A stretch of DNA of 64,000 bases from a bacterium (GTDB taxonomy: Bacteria; Armatimonadota; Fimbriimonadia; Fimbriimonadales; Fimbriimonadaceae), in NCBI GenBank assembly GCA_027483535.1, contig JAIXUN010000002.1:2392979-2456978 (forward strand), written 5' to 3'. Positions 9,210-18,453 of this stretch are shown here, piece by piece (position 1 is the stretch's first letter; each line of letters starts with the position of its first letter). The notes beneath the pieces are model-generated. The model ran no database searches. It saw only the letters and a program-made list of their open reading frames with translations, and was not told where the DNA came from. Position numbers and translations under genes: made by a program.

Positions 9210-10279
9210 ATCAAAACCAGAAGAAACGAGAGCGCGGCAGTGTCATGGTTTTTGCCGTCATCATCATGGCGGCGATGGGATCGATGCTTATGCCCGTCCT
9301 CGACGTCTCGGTGGCAGCCCGGAAGAAGCAATCCCGCGTGGAAAAGGAGACAAAAGCCCGCTACGCAGAGGAAGGGGTGCTTCGAATGGTGGATAGCATG
9401 CTGGGCGCGGCTCAACCTCTGCCTTACGATGTTGGGGCCGATGTTGGAGGCTACGCGGTTATGGTTCGAGCCCAGAATTCATCGACCGACCCCTATCGAC
9501 TGGTTGATCTTGAAGTGAAGCAGTCAAAAGACGGGGAGCTGAAAACGGAAACGCTTACCATCGGGTCTCGGCGCCCCACTCACCCGTTCTTTTATGCGGC
9601 AAGGATCGGGCAAGACTCGACTGCGAACGGCACTTACGTTTTTAAGGGTCCTACCTACTTTGAGAGCGGCTTTACGACGGCAACCACAACTCTCGACATC
9701 ACCGACGATGCCGAATCTACCGGGACGATTCCAGTTCGGTCCGGACTGACCGTTTCACGTGCGAGACGAGAGAATGTTCCTCCGGTTCCGATGCCCAATC
9801 TCGATCCTGCGATCTACCAGCAGGCAGCGGACGTCCAAGTAACCTCCCTGACGCTCGTCCTCTCGTTAGCCGCAAACTTGCTTCCCAAGAGCGGGAGAGG
9901 TCTGGCTTACTGCAACTCAAACCTCACCGTTTCGGGCAGCCTTACCGGGAACCACACTGTTTTTGTGAAGGGCGATCTGACGATTTCGGGTGCGGTGCGC
10001 CCCATCCTGCTAACCCAGCCGATCGTTTTTCTGGTCACCGGAGACGTGATCTACACCGCTGGTGGGACCTCTAACGCTTTCATCTACTGCAAGGGGCGCG
10101 TGCGAAGAACCGGAGGACTTGGGATCCCCAAAATCCTCAACGGCGGACTAGCAACCGAGCAACTCGCCATGAACAACGACGGTCTTGAAATCCGCTTCAG
10201 TCCGTATTTCTTTGAAGATCCGTCGCGATTGCACGACTTCAAAGTCCCTGGCTTCTGGCCCGTCGCACCAAGCCTCTGA
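9206..10279 (+). CDS. PilX-like pilus assembly protein
   Basis: About 357 residues. The N-terminus MNQNQKKRERGSVMVFAVI resembles the PilX/GspK class: a positively charged leader, then one hydrophobic helix (to about residue 30), followed by a large exported domain. The C-terminal half has short beta-rich repeats (NLTVSGSLTG, DLTISGAV, GDVIYTAGG) suggestive of a beta-helix. The start is the ATG at 9206 because GGGAGGGG precedes it and it overlaps the previous stop (ATGA); an earlier frame start at 9164 lacks these features. It probably acts as a minor pilin complex component. Confidence 0.75.
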   Translation: MNQNQKKRERGSVMVFAVIIMAAMGSMLMPVLDVSVAARKKQSRVEKETKARYAEEGVLRMVDSMLGAAQPLPYDVGADVGGYAVMVRAQNSSTDPYRLVDLEVKQSKDGELKTETLTIGSRRPTHPFFYAARIGQDSTANGTYVFKGPTYFESGFTTATTTLDITDDAESTGTIPVRSGLTVSRARRENVPPVPMPNLDPAIYQQAADVQVTSLTLVLSLAANLLPKSGRGLAYCNSNLTVSGSLTGNHTVFVKGDLTISGAVRPILLTQPIVFLVTGDVIYTAGGTSNAFIYCKGRVRRTGGLGIPKILNGGLATEQLAMNNDGLEIRFSPYFFEDPSRLHDFKVPGFWPVAPSL

Positions 10280-10369
10280 TCGTTCACGACCTTTCCTAAA
10301 GATCGGTGCTCTTTTCCCGACAATTTTACTGGGGAAGCAGACTCAGATTGAGTTTGCCGTGCATCGAGG

Positions 10370-12043
10370 TTGAAAAGGCAGTTCCAGAACGCATACGCCG
10401 CAGATCGCCAGGCGCTGAAAGTCCGCTGGGCGCTCGTCGCTTTTTGGGCGATCCTATCCTACGGGGTCTTGAGCCTAGAGACCGTCATTCTAGGGTGCGC
10501 GGTGCTCGCGACCCTCGGCTATATCACGCTCAAATTCAGTCGAACCCAGCAGGAATATGAACGGCTCGGACGTCGCGTTTTCTTTGCAACCAGACTCGCA
10601 GATGCCACGCTCGCGAGCGCAGTTTCGACGCTGAAGATAGCCGGGGCAGGGTCCACTTTCGACCTTCTTTGGCTCCTCGCTGTTCCGATCATCCTTCTGG
10701 AGGCGATCAGTTCAGGGAGCGCAAAGAAAGTTGCCCTCATTGTTGTTGGAACAGCCCTCCCGCAGATTCTCCTAGGCACCGATACCGTCGCCACCCCCAG
10801 TGACCTGGCCGTTCCGATTGCCGTTACTGCGATCTCGGGTGGATTTGGCTTGGTACTCAGCCGATTCCAAGCTCGGCAGCGAGCCCTGGAAGATCGAGAT
10901 CGGCAACTTTCCACCATCATCGACGCTTCGATTGCGGTCGCTCACACCCACAACCTTCACGACCTCATCCAGCAGAATCTTCAATCCGCCGTCGCCGAGG
11001 TGGGTGGGACCGCGGGAATGGTCGCCCTATTGGATGATGAGAGAGAACGACTGATCGTTGAAAGCGCCTTCTCAAGAGTGGGCTCGTTCCAGTTTCCAAC
11101 CGAGATTCAGATGGGCGAGGGAGTCACCGGATACGCGGTGAAGTCCGGTCAACCGATCACCCTCTGCGCGGTTGGAGACGAGACCCTCAACGTTGACGAG
11201 ATTTCGCTCCCGATCCGGTCGGTCGTTTCGATTCCGTTGATCAACCGAGAGTTTTCGACCAAGAGCACCAGCACGGTCGATCAAATCATCGGCGCGCTGA
11301 CGATCGTCAATGACCAAACCTCAAAGGTTGAATCCGAGGACCTCGACCTTCTTCAAAGCCTTGCCGCCCTGATGGCGAACGCCATTCACAACGCCCGCAT
11401 TGAAGAGCGTCAACGCGCGATCTTCCTGCGAACGTTAGAATCGCTGGCAACCGCCCTTGAAGCCCGAGACGACTACACCCGTGGTCACAGCCAACGCGTT
11501 TGCGACCTTAGTCTCATGATCGGGCGTCGCCTTGGCCTCACAACCGAGGCGCTCGAAGAACTCCGCGTCGGAACCATTCTTCACGACATCGGCAAGATCG
11601 GTGTTCCGGACGCCATTTTGAACAAGCCAGGACGCCTCACCGATGGGGAGTTCAGCGTGATGCGCCAGCACCCCGTTATCGGCTACGAAATTTGTCGTCC
11701 TCTGCAACTCAGCGAGGGCGTGTTGATGATCATTCGGAATCACCACGAAAAGCTTGATGGCAGCGGCTATCCAGACGGACTTCGCGGCGGCGAGCTTCCC
11801 CTCTCGCTTCGAATTGTTTGCGTCGCCGATGCCTTCGACGCTATGTCTAGCCGACGACCTTACCGAGACGTGATGTCGCTCAACTACGTGCTTGGCGAGA
11901 TGAGCAAAGGGGCCGGAACCCAGTTTGACCCGGTGGTTGTGGAAGCGCTGAAGGACATTCTCCATTCGGGAGCGCTCACCGGGGTGTATGGCACAGACTT
12001 CCGCCCCGAGAACGATGAGATCGATGACCGGAGGGCCGCCTAA
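10370..12043 (+). CDS. Membrane GAF-HD-GYP cyclic-di-GMP phosphodiesterase
   Basis: A 557-residue putative c-di-GMP hydrolase. The N-terminal 140 residues contain several hydrophobic helices. A GAF domain follows (about 190-345), then an HD-GYP domain (about 350-530). All expected HD-GYP residues are visible: HSQRV, HDIGKIGVP, RQHPVIG, HHEKLDGSGYPDGL and ADAFDAM. The enzyme should therefore be active, with the GAF part sensing a small ligand. The start is TTG. It sits between the minor pilins and pilM in the same direction, so it probably tunes pilus assembly through c-di-GMP; that link is inference from position. Confidence 0.88.
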   Translation: MKRQFQNAYAADRQALKVRWALVAFWAILSYGVLSLETVILGCAVLATLGYITLKFSRTQQEYERLGRRVFFATRLADATLASAVSTLKIAGAGSTFDLLWLLAVPIILLEAISSGSAKKVALIVVGTALPQILLGTDTVATPSDLAVPIAVTAISGGFGLVLSRFQARQRALEDRDRQLSTIIDASIAVAHTHNLHDLIQQNLQSAVAEVGGTAGMVALLDDERERLIVESAFSRVGSFQFPTEIQMGEGVTGYAVKSGQPITLCAVGDETLNVDEISLPIRSVVSIPLINREFSTKSTSTVDQIIGALTIVNDQTSKVESEDLDLLQSLAALMANAIHNARIEERQRAIFLRTLESLATALEARDDYTRGHSQRVCDLSLMIGRRLGLTTEALEELRVGTILHDIGKIGVPDAILNKPGRLTDGEFSVMRQHPVIGYEICRPLQLSEGVLMIIRNHHEKLDGSGYPDGLRGGELPLSLRIVCVADAFDAMSSRRPYRDVMSLNYVLGEMSKGAGTQFDPVVVEALKDILHSGALTGVYGTDFRPENDEIDDRRAA

Positions 12044-12049
12044 GCGTTT

Positions 12050-13231
12050 ATGTTTCTTAGGACCCAATCAACGTTAACGAGCATGCAATCGCTCGGCTTG
12101 GACCTTGGCACGCAAAGCGCCAAGGTCATGGTGCTTTCTAAGAACGGAGCACGACTAGACGTTGAACTAGCTGGGTCTTTTGAGATTCCCGCCGACTCCG
12201 TTGAGAACGGAGTCGTGACCAACCCCAAGGTGCTCGGCAAGGTCTTGGCGAACTACTTAAAGGGTCAGGGAATGTCTGCCGACAAGGCGGTGTATTCGGT
12301 TCCTTCCAACCTTGCGGTCCTGAGGTGGGTCAACCTGCCGCAGTTGAGCGGCGACGAACTCCGCTCGGCGGCTCGTTATAAGGTGAAGCGACACCTCCCT
12401 TTCCATATCGACGGATGCTACATCGAAGCGTCGCAGCCAACCGAGGAAAGCAGCGATGAGACTCAGAGCCTGGTTGTAGCCATCCCGCGAGCGGTGGTCG
12501 ATTCCCGAGCCGAAGCCCTTCTGTACGCGGGTATCGAACCAGTCCGGGCGGAACTCGAGGGTCAAGCGATTCTTCGAGTGATCGAACGACGCCTGAGCCG
12601 TCGCAGCGCCCTGTGGCGAGACGCTTCGCTCACCATCATCGATCTTGGCGCAACGAACACTCACATGTACGTTGTTCAAAACCAACGCCTTCAGTTCATT
12701 CGCGGTGTGAAAATCGGCGCCCGAATGTTTGAGGAGGCGATCGCCAAGTCGCTCGACATCGCTCACCCCATTGCCGCGAGTCTGCTGAAGCAGGCCGATA
12801 CTTCCCTCTTTAGCGAGGGCATCCTCAGCATTCGAACCGCCAACGGACTTGGCGTGGTGAATCTGCGATCTGAGCTTGAAAAGCTCACCCGGGAATTCAC
12901 CCGACTGATGCGCTACTTCCGATCCCTTCATCCGGAGCGCAGCTACGCAGGCATCTTGGATCACGCCGTGCTCTGTGGAGGTTTGGCAGGATTGCCCGGT
13001 CTTGGCGACTATCTGGAAGAGAACTTGGGCTTGCGAGTAGAGATTGCCCAGCCGATCGCTGGAATCATGACCCGATTCACGCCCGACACATTTTCATCGG
13101 TCTCTCACCGAAGTGAAGCCTTCACCGTTGCGATGGGGCTATCTCTTGCGGGTCTTCGCAGCAACCACACCAATCGATCTCAAAAGGAGGAAAGCATTGA
13201 ACGCGAATTCGTTTGGTCAAGGAGCGCATAA
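12050..13231 (+). CDS. pilM: Type IV pilus assembly protein PilM (actin-like ATPase)
   Basis: A 393-residue protein of the PilM/FtsA-like actin fold that sits on the cytoplasmic face of the inner membrane and binds the PilN N-terminus. The nucleotide-binding opening SLGLDLGTQSAKVMVL and the second phosphate motif IIDLGATNTHMYV are visible. LCGGLAGLPGLGDYLEENLG matches the adenosine motif. ATG 12050 is used; an internal ATG at 12083 just before SLGLDLG is also possible. Its 3' end overlaps pilN by about 35 bases. Confidence 0.92.
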   Translation: MFLRTQSTLTSMQSLGLDLGTQSAKVMVLSKNGARLDVELAGSFEIPADSVENGVVTNPKVLGKVLANYLKGQGMSADKAVYSVPSNLAVLRWVNLPQLSGDELRSAARYKVKRHLPFHIDGCYIEASQPTEESSDETQSLVVAIPRAVVDSRAEALLYAGIEPVRAELEGQAILRVIERRLSRRSALWRDASLTIIDLGATNTHMYVVQNQRLQFIRGVKIGARMFEEAIAKSLDIAHPIAASLLKQADTSLFSEGILSIRTANGLGVVNLRSELEKLTREFTRLMRYFRSLHPERSYAGILDHAVLCGGLAGLPGLGDYLEENLGLRVEIAQPIAGIMTRFTPDTFSSVSHRSEAFTVAMGLSLAGLRSNHTNRSQKEESIEREFVWSRSA

Positions 13232-13805
13232 GTCCAAGTCGATCAACGTCGAGCTGAATCTCCTTGCGGCTTGGCGAGAAAATCGAAACGCATTGGAAAG
13301 CCGAGTTCGTCGTCAGTGGACGATCCTTCTTGGCGTTGTCTCCGCTCTGGTGATCATCGGACCGATGATCGCGGCGCTCGCCATTAGTCAGAAGTCGAAA
13401 CTCGATGCCCTTCAAAAAAAGGAGGAGCAGCTTCTTCACCGAAAAGAGGCTCTCGCCGAGAACATGAAAGGCGCTTCCCCCTTGCTCGAGGCGGAATCGG
13501 TTCGGGGTTCGAACGAGAAAAAGCTTGGTCTCTTTCTTTCCAACCTGGCGATCATTCTGGATTCGACTCCACGCACCATCGCTCTCTCCAGTTTGCGAGC
13601 CGAGATTCTTGCCGGAGAGATGCAGATTCGGCTTACGGGCGAGTCTGAATCGGTTGAAGAATCTGGAAAGTACATCGACTCAGCGGGCAAGGGTGAGTCC
13701 GTTCTCGCTTCGATCGAGGTGTCTAGTCGCCGGAGTCGCCGCCTTGGACCAGAAGGCGTTGTCTTCGAATACATGAAGCGAGTGAATTTGGAGGGCGGAC
13801 CATGA
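13197..13805 (+). CDS. pilN: Type IV pilus assembly protein PilN
   Basis: About 202 residues. A short cytoplasmic segment containing INVELNLLAAWREN (the PilM-binding INLLP-like region, here degenerate) is followed by one membrane helix (ILLGVVSALVIIGPMIAALAI) and a coiled-coil plus periplasmic domain. I placed the start at the TTG at 13197 because a strong AAAAGGAGG lies six to eight bases upstream; the open frame begins earlier, inside pilM. It bridges PilM and PilO in the alignment subcomplex and ends overlapping pilO (ATGA). Confidence 0.85.
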   Translation: MNANSFGQGAHKSKSINVELNLLAAWRENRNALESRVRRQWTILLGVVSALVIIGPMIAALAISQKSKLDALQKKEEQLLHRKEALAENMKGASPLLEAESVRGSNEKKLGLFLSNLAIILDSTPRTIALSSLRAEILAGEMQIRLTGESESVEESGKYIDSAGKGESVLASIEVSSRRSRRLGPEGVVFEYMKRVNLEGGP

Positions 13806-14380
13806 CCTTCCTCACTTCCCCGGCGCAATCGGCGGCGCTTGGCAAGCTTCGAACGGCAATTTACGTCTGCGTGGGGATTGGGACTCTCCTCGTTCTTGGG
13901 GCAGGCGGAGTGGCGATTCAAGCGAACTTGACCGCAAAGTCCACCGATCTGGCGATCACTGAAATCAAGGGCGAGATTTCTTCCCTCGAGCGAGAACTCG
14001 CCAGAGCAAAGAAACTCCCTTCCCAATCCGAAGGAAGAAAGGACGAAAAGGGGCTTGTTGCGGTGCAGCGATTCCTCAAGCAGTCCAGCCGAGCGACAGG
14101 CGTGGAGCTACTTGAAGTGCAGACAGGCACCAGCCCGATGCCCTTCTTAACTCGATACGCGAAAAATTCCGACGACAAAGGCAAGGTGCAAACCGACGTT
14201 CAAGTCAGTCTTCGAGGCGATATTCGGAAGATTTACGCGCTGCTTGTTTCGCTTCAGAACTGCCCCACCGGATTTGAGATCGACTCGATCGACATCAGTC
14301 GTGCGGAGGGGTCCACCGCGAAGAGTGCCCCGGTGAGCGTCAAGCTCAACATGCGGATCGTTACCGCGGAGGGTAGCTAA
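13802..14380 (+). CDS. pilO: Type IV pilus assembly protein PilO-like
   Basis: A 192-residue bitopic membrane protein. After a cytoplasmic stretch of about 20 residues comes one membrane helix (AIYVCVGIGTLLVLGAGGVA), then a coiled coil and a periplasmic domain. Length, topology and position between pilN and pilP identify it as PilO, though sequence conservation is low. The start codon overlaps the pilN stop. It should dimerise with PilN to form the periplasmic scaffold. Confidence 0.8.
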   Translation: MTFLTSPAQSAALGKLRTAIYVCVGIGTLLVLGAGGVAIQANLTAKSTDLAITEIKGEISSLERELARAKKLPSQSEGRKDEKGLVAVQRFLKQSSRATGVELLEVQTGTSPMPFLTRYAKNSDDKGKVQTDVQVSLRGDIRKIYALLVSLQNCPTGFEIDSIDISRAEGSTAKSAPVSVKLNMRIVTAEGS

Positions 14381-14396
14381 TGGGGAGGGCAGCTAA

Positions 14397-15047
14397 ATGA
14401 GAGTTGGCGATCCCAAACAGGCCCGAATCCTATCGGTCGTAGCCGTGGGAGCGGTTGCCTTCGTGATCATTCAGCTCATGCCGGGCGGGGGATCTACCGT
14501 GGGCAAGGTTTCTCAGCAGATTCAGGATCGACTCCAGGGTCGACAGGATAGCAATGAGGACGCGAACGGGGTTTCTCGCAAGTACCCAGCGATGCTCGCT
14601 CGGAATGTCTTCGATCATCCCTATCTATCGAAGTCCAAGCCCGAGGCCACGGAGTCGGGTGACGTCGCAGATTCCCTGGAATCGGTCGATCGGGGGTCTA
14701 AGGCGAGTGTTTCGCGGCGAGACGGAGACGATGCCTCGGGCGTTCTGCCACCTGCCCTTCCCGGCCTGCCACCGTTAGACACCGTTCCCTCGGACAAGGA
14801 TAAGGCAACCGTCGCAACGAAGCCGGCCGGAGAGCCGGTGAAGCCGACCGTTATCACTATCGACGGCGTGATTTTGCGTCCGTCTCCCACCGCTTTAATC
14901 AGCATCGATTCCCAGTCGATGACTCCCGCCGTTGGCGATTTGGTCGCCAAGGGTTACCGACTACAAAAGATCACCGAAGACGGGGTGATCCTGTCCCGCA
15001 AAGGCAAACAAAAGACCGTTCCCGTTGGAGGATCGCTAACTCTATGA
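14397..15047 (+). CDS. pilP: PilP-like pilus lipoprotein/scaffold protein
   Basis: A 216-residue protein with an N-terminal membrane helix (ILSVVAVGAVAFVIIQLMPG) without a clear lipobox, a proline-rich linker (LPPALPGLPPLDTVP, about 118-132) and a C-terminal beta domain. That domain ends VAKGYRLQKITEDGVILSR, typical of PilP/GspC homology regions. It should connect PilN/PilO to the secretin. It precedes pilQ with overlapping ATGA. The PilP name is based on position and this C-terminal pattern. Confidence 0.75.
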   Translation: MRVGDPKQARILSVVAVGAVAFVIIQLMPGGGSTVGKVSQQIQDRLQGRQDSNEDANGVSRKYPAMLARNVFDHPYLSKSKPEATESGDVADSLESVDRGSKASVSRRDGDDASGVLPPALPGLPPLDTVPSDKDKATVATKPAGEPVKPTVITIDGVILRPSPTALISIDSQSMTPAVGDLVAKGYRLQKITEDGVILSRKGKQKTVPVGGSLTL

Positions 15048-16729
15048 CCGATCGAAACTTTCAGTTGATGGCCCTGGGCCTGGCATGCGCGGTGTTGGAG
15101 GCATCGCTCGGTTCGGCCATGCGTCCGATGGCGGATACTGCGGCTGCAAGCACTACGTCGGCAGCCAAATGCGCCAAAAAATCCCGACTAGCGCTCCACC
15201 AATCCCGTCCAAGAACCGCTCCAAAAGCTCCTTTGAAAGGGTGGAAGGTTCCGGGTGGATCGGTTGCGTTCGCCGAGTTTGAACGGACTCCGCTCCGATC
15301 GATGGGATCCAGCAGCACCGCACTCTCCGACCTTGTCCGCGGCGACTATCTGCCCACGTACCTATCGAGTTCCGCTTCCAAGCAAGTCGAAGCCGCCCCG
15401 ACCAACGACGCAACCAATATCGTTGCCTCGCTCTCGGCTGGAAAGTTTGCGCCCCTTCCCGAATCAAAACTTTGCACCCTCAACCTCAAGAACGCGAAGC
15501 TCGCCGACGCGATCAGCCTCCTTTGCAAGCAGACCGGGCTCGACCTTGTTCTTCTCGCTGGACCCGAAACGACGGTCACGATCAACATCACCAACATGCC
15601 ACTGGTGGATGTTTTGCGGCACGTTTGCGCGATGACGAATCTGGCCTTCATCAAGTCTGGAAGCGCGTTCATCGTTGGCAGTTCTGAGCAGCTTCAGAAG
15701 TCCTATCCCAAGGAGTTCGCGGAGACTCTGCCCGCTCCGAAGGCAGCACCCGAACCCGTTAAGCAAGAAGAGAAAAAACTGGTCAGCCGAGCGGTGAGAA
15801 CCAACCACCTTTCGGCGGGGCAAATTGTGGAGTCGCTGAAGACCTTCTTTGGTGATCGCGGACTGATCGTGGTCGCCGCACCGCCCACGGTTTCTCCCTC
15901 GCTTGAGCTTTCCAACGCCGGACAGCAAACCGGAGCGACGGGGCAGTTGCTCACCAACCAACAGGCGGGGGCGGATAACGGCTCGCGAGTGCTCATGCTT
16001 CGCGGACCGGAAGACGTGGTGAAAGAGGCCGAGGACCTGATCAAACAGGTCGATCTGGCTCAGAAGCAGGTCTCCATCGCGGTCACCGTTCACGACATTA
16101 GCAACGAAGCGTTGAAAGAAGTCGGGATCAGTTGGTCTTTCGGCAACATCACGGTCTCGGAGTCGAACCCGACGGGCGGCGCCTTTGGAGACCTCAGCCG
16201 AACGGGCGGGTCGCTTACGGGAATCATCAAGTCGCTCGAGTCTTCTGATAAGGCGAAGCTTCTAGCCAGCCCGAACATCGCCGTCCTCTCCGGGTCCCGA
16301 TCCTCTATTCTCATCGGCGATCGGATCACCTTGCCGATTCTGGTGAGTTTCACCAACGGCCAGCCCATTTTCAGCACTCAGCAGGAACGAGTCGGCATCT
16401 ACTTGCAGGTGGCGGCGGAGGTGGGTCAAGACGGCACCATCACGCTAACGCTTGCTCCTCAGGTTTCGGCGATTAGCCGGTTCATTGAAGTGAACGGGGC
16501 GAGTTACCCTCAGATTGCGACCCGGGAGGCTCAGTCCACCCTGCGAATCAAGTCTGGCGACAGCGTGATCCTCGGTGGCCTCATTCGCGAAGAGGAGTTG
16601 AAGCAATGGGAACGAGTCCCGCTGCTCTCCGACGTGCCCTTCTTTGGCGAGCTTTTCCGCCGGAGAAAGACCACCAAGCGGAGCTCGCAGCTCATCATCA
16701 CGGTCACCCCCACCATTCTCGATAAGTAA
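15044..16729 (+). CDS. pilQ: Type IV pilus secretin PilQ
   Basis: A 561-residue outer-membrane secretin through which the pilus exits. After an N-terminal signal region comes an STN/N-type domain (LNLKNAKLADAISLLCKQTG, about 143-162), a secretin N1-like domain (about 245-345) and the C-terminal secretin barrel. The barrel shows SGDSVILGGLIREEE and VPLLSDVPFFGELFR, the signature of the family. It is shorter than proteobacterial PilQ (which also has AMIN domains, absent here). Coupled to the preceding gene. Confidence 0.93.
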   Translation: MTDRNFQLMALGLACAVLEASLGSAMRPMADTAAASTTSAAKCAKKSRLALHQSRPRTAPKAPLKGWKVPGGSVAFAEFERTPLRSMGSSSTALSDLVRGDYLPTYLSSSASKQVEAAPTNDATNIVASLSAGKFAPLPESKLCTLNLKNAKLADAISLLCKQTGLDLVLLAGPETTVTINITNMPLVDVLRHVCAMTNLAFIKSGSAFIVGSSEQLQKSYPKEFAETLPAPKAAPEPVKQEEKKLVSRAVRTNHLSAGQIVESLKTFFGDRGLIVVAAPPTVSPSLELSNAGQQTGATGQLLTNQQAGADNGSRVLMLRGPEDVVKEAEDLIKQVDLAQKQVSIAVTVHDISNEALKEVGISWSFGNITVSESNPTGGAFGDLSRTGGSLTGIIKSLESSDKAKLLASPNIAVLSGSRSSILIGDRITLPILVSFTNGQPIFSTQQERVGIYLQVAAEVGQDGTITLTLAPQVSAISRFIEVNGASYPQIATREAQSTLRIKSGDSVILGGLIREEELKQWERVPLLSDVPFFGELFRRRKTTKRSSQLIITVTPTILDK

Positions 16730-16740
16730 AGGATTTCGCC

Positions 16741-18453
16741 ATGAACCTAGATAAACCGATTGGCGAGATCTTTGTCGAAGAGGGGTACCTCACTCGGGAA
16801 GAGCTCTTCGAAATCCTGGGGTCCCGGGAAGATACGACCGAACCGCTCGGCGATCTTCTCGTTCGGAAGAAGAAGATCACCGAGAAGCAGAAGCTGAAGT
16901 GTCTTGGGCTTCAGATGGGAGTCCCATTCGTGGACCTCACTCGGATGGAGTTAGACCCGGCGGTAACGCGGATCATTTCTCACTCCGCCGCAATTCGACT
17001 GCTCGCCATTCCCATTGAAGCGTCTGCGTTCTCGGCGACAGTCGCCATGGTCGACCCGCTCGACCTGGGTGCACTGGACGAGCTTAGTGCGCTGACGGGG
17101 AGGGATATCGACCCGCTCCTCGCGACGGAAACCGACGTGCGCGAGGCCGTCTTCCGAACCTTTGGTGCCTACGACGACCTTGGCGAAATCCTTGGCGAGG
17201 CGGTAAAGGGGGTCGACGTTGAAGGACTTCGACTGAGCACCACGGAGGAAGAGGAAGAGTCCTCGGTCAACGTTGTTGAGCTTCGCGAGGTGGGTGAAGG
17301 CGCGCCCGTTGTTAAGCTTGCAAACGCCCTTCTCATCCGGGCCATTTCCATGCGCGCTTCAGACATCCACATCGAACCGCATCAACGCAAGGTGCGCATC
17401 CGGGTACGGATCGACGGTCTGCTGCAGGAGATCATGGTGGTCCCAAAAGACCTCCAGCTACCTCTCGCATCCCGCATCAAATTGATGGCGGGGCTGGATA
17501 TTGCCGAACGTCGTGCCCCTCAAGACGGTCGATGCACCCTTGTCTCGCCTCAAGGCGAATACGACTTTCGCGTTTCTACCTACCCAAGCGTTTTCGGCGA
17601 GACCATCGTTATCCGGATTTTGGATAAGAACGCGGCGATGATCGATCTGACCAAACTGGGATTGAGCGACTCTTCGTTTCATTCCATCGCGGGGAGATTG
17701 GAAGAACCGCAAGGGTTGATTCTAGTGACGGGTCCCACGGGTTCGGGCAAGACCACCACCCTTTATGCCGCCGTCCACCGATTAAACGAGATTCATCGGA
17801 ACATCATCACCATCGAGGATCCGGTCGAATATCAGATGGAGGGAATCACCCAGGCGAACGTCAACCCTCGGGCGGGAGTGACCTTTGCTTCGGGTTTGCG
17901 CTCGATGTTGCGACAAGACCCCGACGTTATCTTGGTGGGAGAAGTCCGCGACTCCGAAACCGCTGCCATTGCCGTGGAATCTGCCCTTACCGGGCACCTC
18001 GTTTTGACAAGTCTTCACGCCAACGACTCTGCTGGAGCCATCACGCGACTCATCGATATGGGAATCGAGCCCTATCTCTTAGGCGCGTCGATCACCTGTT
18101 CGGTTGCCCAACGACTGGTGCGAACCATCTGTCCGAAGTGCACTGAGGAGTATCGGCCCGAACCGATCTCGCTGGCGAAGCTCCAACTCCCAACGGACCG
18201 CTCCTATCTGCGAGGAAAAGGCTGCGATCACTGCGCGAAAACAGGTTATCGAGGCCGACTCGGAATTTACGAATCGTTGGAGATTACGTCCGGAGTGCGG
18301 AAGATGATTCTTGAGGGCTGCTCCTCCGCCGAGATTCACGCCTATGCCGAACGGGAGGGCATGGAATCGATGCGGATTGATGCTTGCCAGAAGATTTTGA
18401 ATGGTCAAACCACGGTTGAAGAGGCGTTGCGCGTGACCATGGAGGCAGCTTAA
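16741..18453 (+). CDS. pilB: Type IV pilus assembly ATPase PilB
   Basis: A 570-residue extension ATPase powering pilin polymerisation. The N-terminal 150 residues hold two MshEN-like motifs (PIGEIFVEEGYLTREEL and LGDLLVRKKKITEKQ). In MshE such motifs bind c-di-GMP, but here the first has Pro-Ile-Gly where Arg-Leu-Gly is usual. The ATPase domain has Walker A GPTGSGKTT (331-339), an Asp box (TIEDPVEYQ), Walker B (DVILVGEVRD) and a His box. CPKC and CDHC near residues 465-500 form the zinc-binding pair typical of GspE/PilB. Followed by pilC with TAATG overlap. Confidence 0.95.
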   Translation: MNLDKPIGEIFVEEGYLTREELFEILGSREDTTEPLGDLLVRKKKITEKQKLKCLGLQMGVPFVDLTRMELDPAVTRIISHSAAIRLLAIPIEASAFSATVAMVDPLDLGALDELSALTGRDIDPLLATETDVREAVFRTFGAYDDLGEILGEAVKGVDVEGLRLSTTEEEEESSVNVVELREVGEGAPVVKLANALLIRAISMRASDIHIEPHQRKVRIRVRIDGLLQEIMVVPKDLQLPLASRIKLMAGLDIAERRAPQDGRCTLVSPQGEYDFRVSTYPSVFGETIVIRILDKNAAMIDLTKLGLSDSSFHSIAGRLEEPQGLILVTGPTGSGKTTTLYAAVHRLNEIHRNIITIEDPVEYQMEGITQANVNPRAGVTFASGLRSMLRQDPDVILVGEVRDSETAAIAVESALTGHLVLTSLHANDSAGAITRLIDMGIEPYLLGASITCSVAQRLVRTICPKCTEEYRPEPISLAKLQLPTDRSYLRGKGCDHCAKTGYRGRLGIYESLEITSGVRKMILEGCSSAEIHAYAEREGMESMRIDACQKILNGQTTVEEALRVTMEAA

